From positions 1 to 37,672 of the forward strand of contig JAJYOK010000027.1 of assembly GCA_021796215.1 (NCBI GenBank): a stretch of DNA of 37,672 nt. The letters run 5' to 3'. The DNA comes from Bacteroidota bacterium. GTDB taxonomy: Bacteria; Bacteroidota; Ignavibacteria; UBA10030; UBA8401. The translations under genes were made by a program, and so were the position numbers. Below are positions 10,701 through 17,358 of this stretch, in pieces (the stretch's first letter is position 1; every line of letters starts with the position of its first letter). The notes under the pieces were generated by a model. The model did not search any database. It saw nothing but the letters and a program-made list of their open reading frames with translations, and was not told where the DNA came from.

Positions 10701-10897
10701 GAATCAACAGGCGTGTTGTTGATGTCTAAACGAATCCGCCAGCCGGCAGGTGCATGCCCGCTGATAAACTGATTCTGGTACGGACTTACCATGCCTTCCG
10801 CCGGAACTTTGATGTTAATTTGAGCATCAACACCAAATCCGACGAGAAGCACGCTGCCCAACACCATCACAGCATATTTTCGGATCGCGTTAAACAT
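7772..10897 (-). CDS. Large outer-membrane beta-barrel protein with N-terminal Ig-like domains
   Basis: 1041 residues. A signal peptide ends near residue 25 (VLLVGFGVDA). Residues about 27-110 and 115-212 look like two beta-sandwich domains; the second resembles bacterial Ig-like (invasin type) folds. Residues about 290-455 carry conserved blocks of a large OM protein family: YGD near 297, YGDFNTG near 326, GSEKVRIETRD near 394, and DYEIDYQQGTLFF then NPIYIVVTYE near 422-455. From about 465 to the end there are alternating amphipathic strands rich in Y, and the chain ends in FLSVKMKF, typical of a barrel C-terminus. Its neighbours are a DUF11 protein upstream and the giant repeat protein 12 bases downstream. 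It may anchor or export one of them, which is inference. It is not a classical TonB receptor: I saw no TonB box or plug motif. Confidence 0.85.
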   Translation of the reverse strand: MFNAIRKYAVMVLGSVLLVGFGVDAQINIKVPAEGMVSPYQNQFISGHAPAGWRIRLDINNTPVDSQIVRPDGVFEFIGVPSPFGPVTYTVETERNGIKYHAERKIHILGPPDSIIVNIPTDIPADGRTIIHGKAYIVDKWGVKIPSGYPVTIRIDTLGILTPDNDPATPGIQVPLRDGEINFDLQTTRDAGTYILTLSSNGISINKPVVLVTALEPLMLVGSANASGSLLNTKGDLSQINDQRKFSDGFHEDGRLAFYGRGAIFDKYMLTASYDNQRHQQDRFYQEIDPDVLYSIYGDNSNVDYTAQTSSSVFVKIERNRSNLFYGDFNTGLAQNELARYDRTFTGLKGHYEDSTQNADVFATMTNRKVAQEEIRGEGISGFYFLKNSNIVTGSEKVRIETRDAYHSDVIVSRTYKSRFNDYEIDYQQGTLFFKQPVQSIDATGNPIYIVVTYEAQSGSASNYVVGGQGEKEIAKGLTVGATAVTEERDPSNYTLYGFNTQYNMNSFVHASGQIARGADVNSKGNAWRLELAATPADELTLKTYYHRVESGFVNQTLGGGGTGEIGSNKYGVSSSYGGIANTTLGAEYYRSMQDASLGSVIIKSTTGTVEHSFGKFATGGLKIENVRYESSSRDSASLQDIRESTILGAQTSVKPIEKLTLNGQYERSIATSHEEVKPAVGMVGASYNIFKPVLLTAQYKFYEAGGNATLFGISSNIGYGTTVTGNYEIGNGISGRRNQASIGLKNTTKITNDLTANVAYERTRALDRNLVETQTSDHDAFSLGLELIPKAPYKASIKGEYEKNAQSVKRNFSFGGDVKVGSDFTLIEKLTYYDETQTQSLTASSQFWSAPLSLDQSTSTVNGGFLKRFSNTVGFAFRPVMYDWLNAIGRFDQKMEYNGFVSPQADYSASIISLHTFVEPIPYLEVGIKYALKYADEQSYGLRAKTLTDLYLARADYDLNWHNVDVAGEFRILSQREANDMRIGYSGEVGYVVMQNVRLGVGYNFVGSKERDLVDYTYWSRGPFLSVKMKFTEKILNYFE

Positions 10898-10951
10898 TTG
10901 TTAATTGTTTTTCACTTCATCTTCGTTTGATTACCTGATCGATCTTATTTG

Positions 10952-10984
10952 AAGGCTTACCGGGCATCACTCCCGATAAGCCTT
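10952..10984 (-). terminator. Stem-loop between DUF11 gene and barrel gene
   Basis: Arms at 10952-10964 and 10972-10984 pair over 13 positions (one G-U on the minus strand) around a 7-base loop. No run of T follows on the minus strand, so it may be a partial terminator or an mRNA-processing or stabilising hairpin that sets different levels of the two genes, rather than a full intrinsic terminator. Confidence 0.45.
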
Positions 10985-11021
10985 GCGCCAAAGGAATTCC
11001 TTCAGCAAAAGCTAAAACTGA

Positions 11022-12785
11022 CTAGTTGATTTTGACTCGAAACTTGATCGTCTTTGTACCGGCTGCAGCAACAGTATATGGACCAGCCGAAAGAGTTGTT
11101 CCATCGCACGAAGCCAGATCGCCATCGGCGGCGTTTGTTTTGTTTACACCGTCAACTTCAATGCCTTCGCCAGATGCATAACCATTTGTCAGGAACGTTG
11201 TGTTAGAAGGAATAGCATTTGTGACAGTGACATTTGTTGCACTTCCGGTTCCATTGTTTGTAATGGTGATGATATATTCGATAGTATCGCCGGGAGCAGG
11301 ACTGGATGCGGTTCCCACTCCGTTGATGTGTGAAGTTGTGTAAGAGATATTAAGGCTTGGTGCAGTGACAGTCGTCTTAATCGTTACATTTTGAAGAACC
11401 GATTCATTCGGCGTTGCGCCACTGGTCACCGGAGTAACTGTAAGAGCGCGTTTAATCGAATCGCCATCAGCTCCGCCGTAATTCACATACAGTGTAACGA
11501 CGATCGTTAAACTATCACCAGCGTTGACGCTCGCTGTGGTGAAGGACGCAGTACCTTTCGAGTTTGTCCCCGTTGTATCGAAGTAATGAGTCGTATCAAG
11601 TCCACCGGCAGTCGCATTAGTAAGCGTAAATGTATTGGCGCTGTTACTGCGGTTTAACAGATGAAATGTGTAGCCGACAGAATCGCCCGGGTTTCCGGTT
11701 GTGTTTGCTGTGATCTGGCGGAAATATGCACCGGCTGCTTGTCCTACGTTAAATGAAAACGCCGATGAACTACCTGCATTCCAAGTATGAAGACCATCAG
11801 AGTAGTTGAAGTTGGTTTTCGTGCTTGGGGTAGCTGTCGAATCCATTGCAGTGATTGGCGTATTGTAGGGCGACCCTGTTGTATTGTGAGTAACTTTCTC
11901 GATTGTGGTATGAATGGTGATTGTGGTAGAATCATTTGCATTAATGGTCAAACCGGAAGCTGTTATCGTTCCACCTTTGCCAAGACCATCTGCACCGCTG
12001 TTGGTTCCTGCTGTTGTGCTGACAAAAACAAATGCGGTATCGAGCTTGAACGTGAATGTACCGCTGGTAGCTGACGCGTGTCCGCTGTTCTTTACTTTGA
12101 CATCGTATTGAATATCGTCGCCAGGAATTTTATTCGAGGTAAGCGTCTGAACTCCGGTAACTGAAAGAACCGGTTTGTTGATTGTAACATTTGCCGTATA
12201 GCTTTGTGTGTACGCTGAGTCGACGACATAGATGGAGCCATTACCTGCGTACTCGGAAGTAATCTTGACCAGTGGGCTATATGTTGTATTATCTTGTGCC
12301 TGGCTTCCCCGCGGAATCGTCACTGCAGCAATAATGTGTACTGAATCGTTTTCAACAACACTGAGATGGCCACCTGCTGTAATTGCACTGTCGGAACCAT
12401 CGAAGGTGCCAATTGTGCCCTTGTCTTTGTAAATATGAACCTCCCAGCCGCCGGGCGTGGAATTTGTATCAAGCCGGAAATTATCATCATAGTTGCCGAC
12501 ATTGTAAAAAGTGAACGCCTGATAAATAATCGTGCTGTCCACTGTGGTTGTAGTTTGGCTTGAAGGGCTTAAGTTCAGCGCAATATTATATGCCACCGTT
12601 ACCGAAACGCTTGCCGAAGTTAAACGGCTATTCGTTCCTGCCATATAGCTGACGCTTGCGGTACTTGTTATTGTAGTACCGGCACGGGTACCGGTTGCCA
12701 ACGCATCATTCACCCCAATGAAAAGAGTCAGAGCTAATGTTATCAACATAGCTCCAACGAGAGAAAACCGAGAATCTGACTTCAT
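11022..12785 (-). CDS. DUF11 repeat surface/envelope protein
   Basis: 587 residues from the chosen start. The ATG at 12785 is preceded by AAAGGAG at 8 bases and begins a clean signal peptide (MKSDSRFSLVGAML, cut after NDALA). An in-frame ATG at 12875, with a weaker AAAGG, would add 30 lysine-rich residues. The mature protein is a string of immunoglobulin-like beta-sandwich repeats. Several copies show the DUF11 pattern: PGDxIxYxxxxxNxG near the start of a repeat (for example PGDTIEYIITITNNGTGSAT near the C-terminus), with matching segments around PGDDIQYDVKVKNSG and PGDSVGYTFHLLN. DUF11 domains occur in bacterial surface and outer-envelope structural proteins such as OmcB of Chlamydia. There is no T9SS domain. 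The barrel gene follows after 124 bases with a hairpin between. A structural or adhesive surface role is inferred. Confidence 0.85.
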   Translation of the reverse strand: MKSDSRFSLVGAMLITLALTLFIGVNDALATGTRAGTTITSTASVSYMAGTNSRLTSASVSVTVAYNIALNLSPSSQTTTTVDSTIIYQAFTFYNVGNYDDNFRLDTNSTPGGWEVHIYKDKGTIGTFDGSDSAITAGGHLSVVENDSVHIIAAVTIPRGSQAQDNTTYSPLVKITSEYAGNGSIYVVDSAYTQSYTANVTINKPVLSVTGVQTLTSNKIPGDDIQYDVKVKNSGHASATSGTFTFKLDTAFVFVSTTAGTNSGADGLGKGGTITASGLTINANDSTTITIHTTIEKVTHNTTGSPYNTPITAMDSTATPSTKTNFNYSDGLHTWNAGSSSAFSFNVGQAAGAYFRQITANTTGNPGDSVGYTFHLLNRSNSANTFTLTNATAGGLDTTHYFDTTGTNSKGTASFTTASVNAGDSLTIVVTLYVNYGGADGDSIKRALTVTPVTSGATPNESVLQNVTIKTTVTAPSLNISYTTSHINGVGTASSPAPGDTIEYIITITNNGTGSATNVTVTNAIPSNTTFLTNGYASGEGIEVDGVNKTNAADGDLASCDGTTLSAGPYTVAAAGTKTIKFRVKIN

Positions 12786-12800
12786 GGTTGTATCTCCTTT
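12783..12800 (-). promoter_or_regulatory. Ribosome binding site deciding DUF11 gene start
   Basis: AAAGGAG lies 8 bases before the ATG at 12785. It favours that ATG over the upstream in-frame ATG at 12875 and fits the position of the signal peptide. Confidence 0.7.
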
Positions 12801-12920
12801 AAAGTTGATTTGAGTAGATGATTGAATTTGTTTCTTTTTCTTTGTTTTGTCTTTAAAACTGTTTTGAGTTTCCATTGTTAATACCTTTGAATTAAATTTT
12901 CTCGTCGCTGCCTGCTTGTT

Positions 12921-12939
12921 GAGAGAGACAGCTTCTCTC
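12921..12939 (-). repeat. Small inverted repeat in DUF11 5' leader
   Basis: Six base pairs (GAGAGA with TCTCTC), plus one wobble pair, close a 5-base loop. It sits between the possible leader ORF and the DUF11 start codons. It could be part of a regulatory leader structure; alone it is weak evidence. Confidence 0.3.
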
Positions 12940-12954
12940 GTCTTTTATTGAAAC

Positions 12955-13008
12955 TTAGGGTGGCCGCGCGTCCATGATTGATCTCCTTTTTTTGATAATT
13001 TTTTTCAT
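12955..13008 (-). CDS. Possible short leader ORF ending in Arg-Pro-Pro-stop
   Basis: ATG at 13008 to TAA at 12955 encodes 17 residues (MKKIIKKRRSIMDARPP). An internal ATG at 12975 has an excellent Shine-Dalgarno sequence (AAAGGAG, 6 bases away) and would encode only MDARPP. The ORF lies between the MerR-type regulator and the DUF11 gene and is followed by a small inverted repeat. A Pro-Pro-stop end is a known ribosome-stalling context, so a translational leader or attenuator is possible. Chance cannot be excluded for so short an ORF. Confidence 0.3.
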   Translation of the reverse strand: MKKIIKKRRSIMDARPP

Positions 13009-13033
13009 ACCTTAATTCTTAATTTCATTTTAG

Positions 13034-13915
13034 TCAGCTATCTTTTCGGACAAAAAGGCTATGCTGTACTCCGATAATTTCTTTAAACGTTGAACAGATT
13101 TTATCTACGTAGGCAATGGAACCGAATTGTGCAATCTGTACAGAGCTCATGACAAATATTTTCCCCTCTCGTTCGGAGAGTATCTCTTTTGCCTTTGCCA
13201 ATTGAGCGAAGTCGAATGCACTTGAAGCATGAATGTAGACATGGTGGGGCTGTTTGCTCGTAATCAGCTGCAAAATTGAATCAGGCGATGCCGACACGCC
13301 AAGGTTTAACACTTCAAAACCTTCACTCTCCAAAAGGGCGACAAGTGCCTTTAACTCAATGTCGTCATTGTCCCCTTCAATGGTGCAGCATAAAACGCGT
13401 TTACCCTTCACCGATGGCCTGATAATAACGTCTGAAAATAAAATTATGCCGTTTGATAACGTATTGTTTGCTAATTGCATTTCGGCGTCAGATATTTTTC
13501 TCTCGCGGTTGAGATCTTTGATTCGTTTTAGAGTGGGGCGAAGTACTTCATCGAAAATGAGCGGAAGAGTAAGACCGTTGCGGTATACTTCAGAAAAAAC
13601 CTTTGCAACGTCACTCTGCCTCCCTTCTATAGCAGAATTGAAACAGACTGAGGCAAGAACATTATATTCTTTTCTCATGATGATACGCCGCATAACGGCT
13701 TCATCACTTGCAAATTGCTGATACAGATTCAGTGAAGAGATGCCATAATTGAATTCCGACATAAATTGATATAAATCTTCTGCACGGAATTTTCTGTGGC
13801 CACCAGGAGTTCTGAAACACTTTAGTTTCCCTTCGTCTGTCCAGCGCTTCACGGTAGATTTATCAACCTGAAGCATTTGAGAAACATCTGCCGTGGTGAA
13901 AAGTATTTCTGTCAT
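13034..13915 (-). CDS. MerR-type HTH regulator with degenerate cobalamin-binding-like domain
   Basis: 293 residues. Residues 1-50 form a MerR/excisionase winged helix (TTADVSQMLQVDKSTVKRW, then TPGGHRKF). A helical region (about 70-165) and a Rossmann-like C-terminal domain (about 171-285) follow the layout of CarH/LitR-type B12-dependent light sensors. The ligand positions are changed: the D-x-H-x-x-G motif reads DNDDIE at 182-187, so both His and Gly are lost. The helical-domain E-H pair seems to be M-Q near 146-147. It probably does not bind B12 in the usual way and may be a B12-independent or apo-type regulator. The start has AAGGAG 6 bases upstream. It sits directly upstream of, and in the same direction as, the surface-protein cluster, which it may control (inference). 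Confidence 0.85.
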   Translation of the reverse strand: MTEILFTTADVSQMLQVDKSTVKRWTDEGKLKCFRTPGGHRKFRAEDLYQFMSEFNYGISSLNLYQQFASDEAVMRRIIMRKEYNVLASVCFNSAIEGRQSDVAKVFSEVYRNGLTLPLIFDEVLRPTLKRIKDLNRERKISDAEMQLANNTLSNGIILFSDVIIRPSVKGKRVLCCTIEGDNDDIELKALVALLESEGFEVLNLGVSASPDSILQLITSKQPHHVYIHASSAFDFAQLAKAKEILSEREGKIFVMSSVQIAQFGSIAYVDKICSTFKEIIGVQHSLFVRKDS

Positions 13916-13994
13916 TTCCTACTCCTTAATATGTATAAAAAACTCTAAAAATCGTATTTAAGCTGAATGAGCGTTTTAAACTTTTTGCACTGAT

Positions 13995-14023
13995 AAAATA
14001 CTTCTAAATGAGTAAACATGCAA
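13995..14023 (-). promoter_or_regulatory. Candidate promoter of the MerR-type regulator
   Basis: TTGCAT (14023-14018) and TATTTT (14000-13995) are separated by 17 bases in an AT-rich intergenic stretch, about 80 bases before the start codon. Each box matches the sigma-70 consensus at four of six positions. Bacteroidota often use a different consensus, so this is only a candidate. The rest of 13916-14120 shows nothing else recognisable. Confidence 0.3.
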
Positions 14024-14120
14024 TAGAATTTCGAAATTATTCTATTTTTGTGATATTCACCACATTCTATGTTTTTTTAAAAATAATAAATATAGTCAAT
14101 CATAGGTTACAGAATAGGAA

Positions 14121-14150
14121 TAAAAAAACCCTGATTATTCAGGGTTTTTT
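14121..14150 (-). terminator. Intrinsic terminator after tRNA-Leu
   Basis: A near-perfect stem (AAAAAACCCTGA with TCAGGGTTTTTT) around a 4-base loop, with a T run on the minus strand just after the tRNA 3' end. It is symmetrical enough to work in both directions. It also closes the long operon on the right if transcription reads through the tRNA. Confidence 0.8.
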
Positions 14151-14151
14151 G

Positions 14152-14237
14152 TACCGAGGGCCGGACTTGAACCGGCACGCTCCTTGCGGAGCTCAGGATT
14201 TTAAGTCCTGTGCGTCTACCAATTCCGCCACCCCGGC
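14152..14237 (-). tRNA. tRNA-Leu (anticodon UAA)
   Basis: On the minus strand an 86-base class II tRNA can be folded. The acceptor stem starts GCCGGGG and pairs with CCTCGGT (a G-U first pair), with discriminator A. The D-arm contains GGTAGACGC. The anticodon arm GGACTTAAAATCC gives anticodon TAA. A long variable arm (GAGCTCCGCAAGGAGC) is typical of Leu. The T-loop is TTCAAGT. The 3' CCA is not encoded. Confidence 0.95.
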
Positions 14238-14256
14238 TAAGCTTTTATGCCAAAAA

Positions 14257-14284
14257 CACTTATTCCACTTTCTCCTTTCGTCAA
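14257..14284 (-). promoter_or_regulatory. Candidate promoter of tRNA-Leu
   Basis: TTGACG (14284-14279) and TAAGTG (14262-14257) are 16 bases apart, and the tRNA 5' end lies 20 bases downstream. The -10 match is poor. It suggests the tRNA has its own promoter rather than depending on the operon in front. Confidence 0.3.
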
Positions 14285-14359
14285 TCGCCATAGATTCGCT
14301 CACTAATAACGCACAACTGAACCTATAACCATTATGTAAATATACAAATAGCAGTGTGG

Positions 14360-15013
14360 CTAAGCAATATTCTTTTTCGCTTCCTGAAAATTTTTTATCA
14401 ACCGTTGCGCTCTTTCGGTCAGCACTTCGTAGCGTTCCTCTTCGATCGCCTTTTTGTCGAGAAGATCACTGCCGATGCCGACTGCAACAGCGCCTGCCAA
14501 AACCCAATCACCGACATTCTCAATAGTCACACCGCCAGTTGGCATTAAACGGATGTGCGGGAAAGGACCTGCGATATCTTTAAAATATTTTGGCCCGAGT
14601 GACGTTGCAGGAAATACTTTGATGATGTCCGCACCTGCATTCCATCCGAGGAGAATCTCCGTCGGAGAAAAACATCCCGGCATGCAAGCAACGTCATTAT
14701 CGCGGCACGCTGCAATTATATCAAGATTAAGCACCGGACCAACGACGAATTTTGCTCCAGCTTTGATAACATCCAGAGCATTATTTTTTTCTGTGACACT
14801 GCCCGCACCGATAAGAACATCAGACGGAACGCTTCGTATCATCTCACCAATGATATCAACGGCATTGGGAACGGTCATCGTAATTTCAATGGATTTCACA
14901 CCGCCAAGCCGAATTGCTTCAATAACTTTTGAAAGATGCTGCGCATCTTTCAAGCGAATAACCGCGATGACACCGGTTGAAATAATTTGTTCTACAACTT
15001 CTTTTCGTGACAT
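14360..15013 (-). CDS. eda: KDPG aldolase (2-dehydro-3-deoxy-phosphogluconate aldolase)
   Basis: 217 residues from the ATG at 15013. An alternative ATG at 15043 adds 10 residues, but it overlaps the end of kduD and its reading starts before the family's usual N-terminus. This class I aldolase cleaves 2-keto-3-deoxy-6-phosphogluconate to pyruvate and glyceraldehyde 3-phosphate. Family motifs are visible: an early TGVIAVIRL strand, EITMTVPNA with the Glu general base, GAGSVTEKNNA, MPGCFSPTEI, IIKVFPATSLGPKY with the Schiff-base Lys, and LMPTGGVTIENV. It is the last gene of the uronate operon and finishes the KduI-KduD-KDG kinase route. Confidence 0.93.
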   Translation of the reverse strand: MSRKEVVEQIISTGVIAVIRLKDAQHLSKVIEAIRLGGVKSIEITMTVPNAVDIIGEMIRSVPSDVLIGAGSVTEKNNALDVIKAGAKFVVGPVLNLDIIAACRDNDVACMPGCFSPTEILLGWNAGADIIKVFPATSLGPKYFKDIAGPFPHIRLMPTGGVTIENVGDWVLAGAVAVGIGSDLLDKKAIEEERYEVLTERAQRLIKNFQEAKKNIA

Positions 15014-15027
15014 TGATGTTCTTTTGA

Positions 15028-15783
15028 TTACCTTGCCATCCATCCGCCGTCAACAACCAGCACATGTCCCTCCATATAATCAGAAGCGGACGAAGCCAGA
15101 AAAACAACAGCACCTTTCAAATCATCCGGCATGCCCCAGCGGCCTGCTGGAATCCGGTCGAGAATGGATTTAGAACGAACGGGATCATCCCTTAATGGTT
15201 TTGTGTTGTCGGTTGACATATAACCGGGAGCAATAGCATTCACGTTGATGCCGCGTGACGCCCATTCGTTTGCGAGCGCTTTTGTTACTTGAGCAACTGC
15301 CCCTTTGCTCGCCGCATAGGACGGTACAAGAATTCCTCCTTGAAATGCGAGAAGAGAGGAAATGTTAATGATCTTTCCGTACTTCCGTTTCATCATATCT
15401 TTCGCAACAGCTTGGGAAAAAAAGAAAACGGTTTTCGCATTCACCGCCATCACCTCATCCCAATCTTTTTCCGAAAATTCAATCGCTGGTGTCCTGCGAA
15501 TGATACCGGCGTTATTGACAAGGATATCAATTTTTCCGAATTCACGTAACGCTCGTTCAACAATCATTTGAATAGAAGACGTCGTGGAAAGGTCGGCGAT
15601 GACATCGAGCGCTTTTCTCCCTTTCTTTTCAACTTCCTCTTTTACTTTAGAACTTCCTGTCCGGCTGACGAAAACAAGATCGGCGCCTCCATCCGCAAGT
15701 CCGTGCGCCATTCCCGCGCCAAGTCCGGTATTTGCGCCTGTGACGATGGCAACTTTTCCGGTAAGATCAAAAAGGTTGATCAT
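15028..15783 (-). CDS. kduD: 2-dehydro-3-deoxy-D-gluconate 5-dehydrogenase (KduD), SDR
   Basis: 251 residues from the ATG at 15783, which has AGGAAAG just upstream and starts MINLFDLTGKVAIVTGAN; KduD is normally about 253 residues. The open frame runs further upstream to 15852 but would overlap gnd. This classical short-chain dehydrogenase has TGANTGLG for the dinucleotide, NNAG, the catalytic Ser in INISS and YAASK for the Tyr-Lys pair. In the family it reduces 2,5-diketo-3-deoxygluconate (from KduI) to KDG with NAD(P)H. The presence of kduI, KDG kinase and eda in the same operon supports this over a generic gluconate dehydrogenase. Confidence 0.85.
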   Translation of the reverse strand: MINLFDLTGKVAIVTGANTGLGAGMAHGLADGGADLVFVSRTGSSKVKEEVEKKGRKALDVIADLSTTSSIQMIVERALREFGKIDILVNNAGIIRRTPAIEFSEKDWDEVMAVNAKTVFFFSQAVAKDMMKRKYGKIINISSLLAFQGGILVPSYAASKGAVAQVTKALANEWASRGINVNAIAPGYMSTDNTKPLRDDPVRSKSILDRIPAGRWGMPDDLKGAVVFLASSASDYMEGHVLVVDGGWMAR

Positions 15784-15803
15784 TTCTTTCCTGTTTGGAT
15801 ACA

Positions 15804-17282
15804 TTACGCAACATAAGCGGACGACGCTGTTGTGCCACCGTGGCCAGTCCAATTCGTATGGAAAAATTCCCCACGCGGTTTGTCCGTTCGTTCGTACATG
15901 TGCGCACCAAAATAATCGCGCTGCGCTTGAAGTAAATTGGCGGGCAAACGCGAGTTTCTGAAGCCATCAAAATAATTCAACGCCGTTGCCATCGCCGGTG
16001 TCCAGATTCCATTCAGGATAGAAGTAGAAAGTACACGTCTCCATGCATCCTGCGAGTTCTCAATTATGTCTTTAAAAAACGGATCAAGAAGCAAATTCGA
16101 GAGATTTGGGTTCCGGTCAAATGCTTCTTTAATCTTCCCAAGAAATACTGAGCGGATGATGCACCCGCCGCGCCAAAGCAAAGCGATGCCGCCGTAGTTC
16201 AAATTCCATTTGAATTCTTCTGCCGCCGACCGCAGCATTACGTATCCTTGCGTGTACGAAACAAGCTTAGAAGCATACAGCGCTTTTTCAAGGTCGTTGA
16301 GAAATGCCTGTTTATCTTCTGTAAATTTTGGCTTTGGACCTGTCAGAACGTTTGATGCCTCGACGCGCTCGCTTTTCATTGCAGAAAGACAGCGGGCATA
16401 GACTGCTTCACTGATAAGTGTGAGAGGAATACCAAGGTCTAATGCCTCGACGCTGGTCCATTTACCGGTTCCTTTCTGACCTGCCGTGTCAAGAATCTTA
16501 TCGACAAGCGGCTGCCCGTCAGCGTCTTTGAATGCGAGAATGTCCCGTGTAATTTCAATCAAATAGCTGCCGAGCGGGCCTTTGTTCCATTTCTCAAAAA
16601 CGTCATGCATTTCGGCTGCAGACATGCCGAGGAGTTCTTTCATAATCTGGTACGCTTCGCAAATTAGCTGCATGTCGCCGTACTCTATCCCGTTATGTAC
16701 CATTTTAACAAAATGTCCAGCCCCATTTCCGCCGACCCAATCACAACATGGCGTTCCATCTTCCACCTTCGCCGCGATTGACTGGAAAATCGGTTTCACA
16801 TGCTGCCACGCAGGAAGTGAGCCGCCGGGCATGATTGATGGACCATGCAGCGCTCCTTCTTCACCGCCTGAAACACCGGTACCGATGAACAACAATCCTT
16901 TCGACTCAAGATATTTCGTTCGTCGTATCGTATCAGGGAAATGCGAATTTCCACCATCAATGATAATGTCACCTTTATCAAGATGAGGAATAATCTGTTC
17001 GATAAATTCGTCAACAGGTTTTCCCGCCTTCACCATTAGCATAACCTTTCGCGGCGTTTTGAGTGACTCAACAAGCTCAGGAATGGAATGTGTTCCGATA
17101 ATTTTTTTTCCTTTTGCACGGCCAGCGACAAAGCTATCTACTTTTTCAACCGTGCGATTGAATACTGCAACAGTGAACCCGCGGCTTTCCATGTTCAATA
17201 CGAGATTCTCACCCATCACTGCAAGTCCTACCAGACCGATATCTGCCATGTTATTGACTTGATTTCCAACTTTGCCATTCAT
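15804..17282 (-). CDS. gnd: 6-phosphogluconate dehydrogenase, decarboxylating
   Basis: 492 residues. It oxidises and decarboxylates 6-phosphogluconate to ribulose 5-phosphate. It closely follows the long, dimeric Gnd type: GLAVMGENL nucleotide loop, FNRT, LMVKAG, IIDGGN, GTGVSGGEEGA, the catalytic block GHFVKMVHNGIEYGDMQ (Lys and downstream Glu), KGTGKWTS, and C-terminal QRDYFGAHMYERTD. The first 11 residues precede the conserved start MADIGLVG (ATG at 17249), which could be the true start. The C-terminus carries about 12 extra residues. It sits between a KDG kinase and kduD, unusual for a pectin operon because the standard KDG route does not make 6-phosphogluconate. Confidence 0.95.
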   Translation of the reverse strand: MNGKVGNQVNNMADIGLVGLAVMGENLVLNMESRGFTVAVFNRTVEKVDSFVAGRAKGKKIIGTHSIPELVESLKTPRKVMLMVKAGKPVDEFIEQIIPHLDKGDIIIDGGNSHFPDTIRRTKYLESKGLLFIGTGVSGGEEGALHGPSIMPGGSLPAWQHVKPIFQSIAAKVEDGTPCCDWVGGNGAGHFVKMVHNGIEYGDMQLICEAYQIMKELLGMSAAEMHDVFEKWNKGPLGSYLIEITRDILAFKDADGQPLVDKILDTAGQKGTGKWTSVEALDLGIPLTLISEAVYARCLSAMKSERVEASNVLTGPKPKFTEDKQAFLNDLEKALYASKLVSYTQGYVMLRSAAEEFKWNLNYGGIALLWRGGCIIRSVFLGKIKEAFDRNPNLSNLLLDPFFKDIIENSQDAWRRVLSTSILNGIWTPAMATALNYFDGFRNSRLPANLLQAQRDYFGAHMYERTDKPRGEFFHTNWTGHGGTTASSAYVA

Positions 17283-17358
17283 AATTATTTTCTCTTTCTT
17301 TCGTCAAATATTATTGTATCATTTTCTTAGTGTAAGCGCGGGCGATGACAACTTTTCT

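Noticed and set aside
7772-10897. Barrel protein as a SusC/TonB-dependent receptor for pectin oligosaccharides
   Set aside because: No TonB box, plug motif or SusD partner is visible, and it is separated from the pectin operon by a tRNA, a terminator and a regulator.
12900-12980. Possible c-di-GMP type riboswitch upstream of the DUF11 gene
   Set aside because: Short stretches such as GGACGC and GCAGCGAC recall it, but the conserved core, stems and tetraloop cannot be assembled.
14152-14237. tRNA-Leu as an integration site of a genomic island
   Set aside because: No integrase gene and no repeated tRNA 3' fragment were seen in the window.
14008-14328. Plus-strand ORF of 106 codons
   Set aside because: It crosses a terminator and the antisense strand of tRNA-Leu; its internal sequence is the tRNA read backwards.
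14454-15173. Plus-strand ORF of 239 codons
   Set aside because: It is opposite eda and the end of kduD, both unambiguous; its translation has no family motif.
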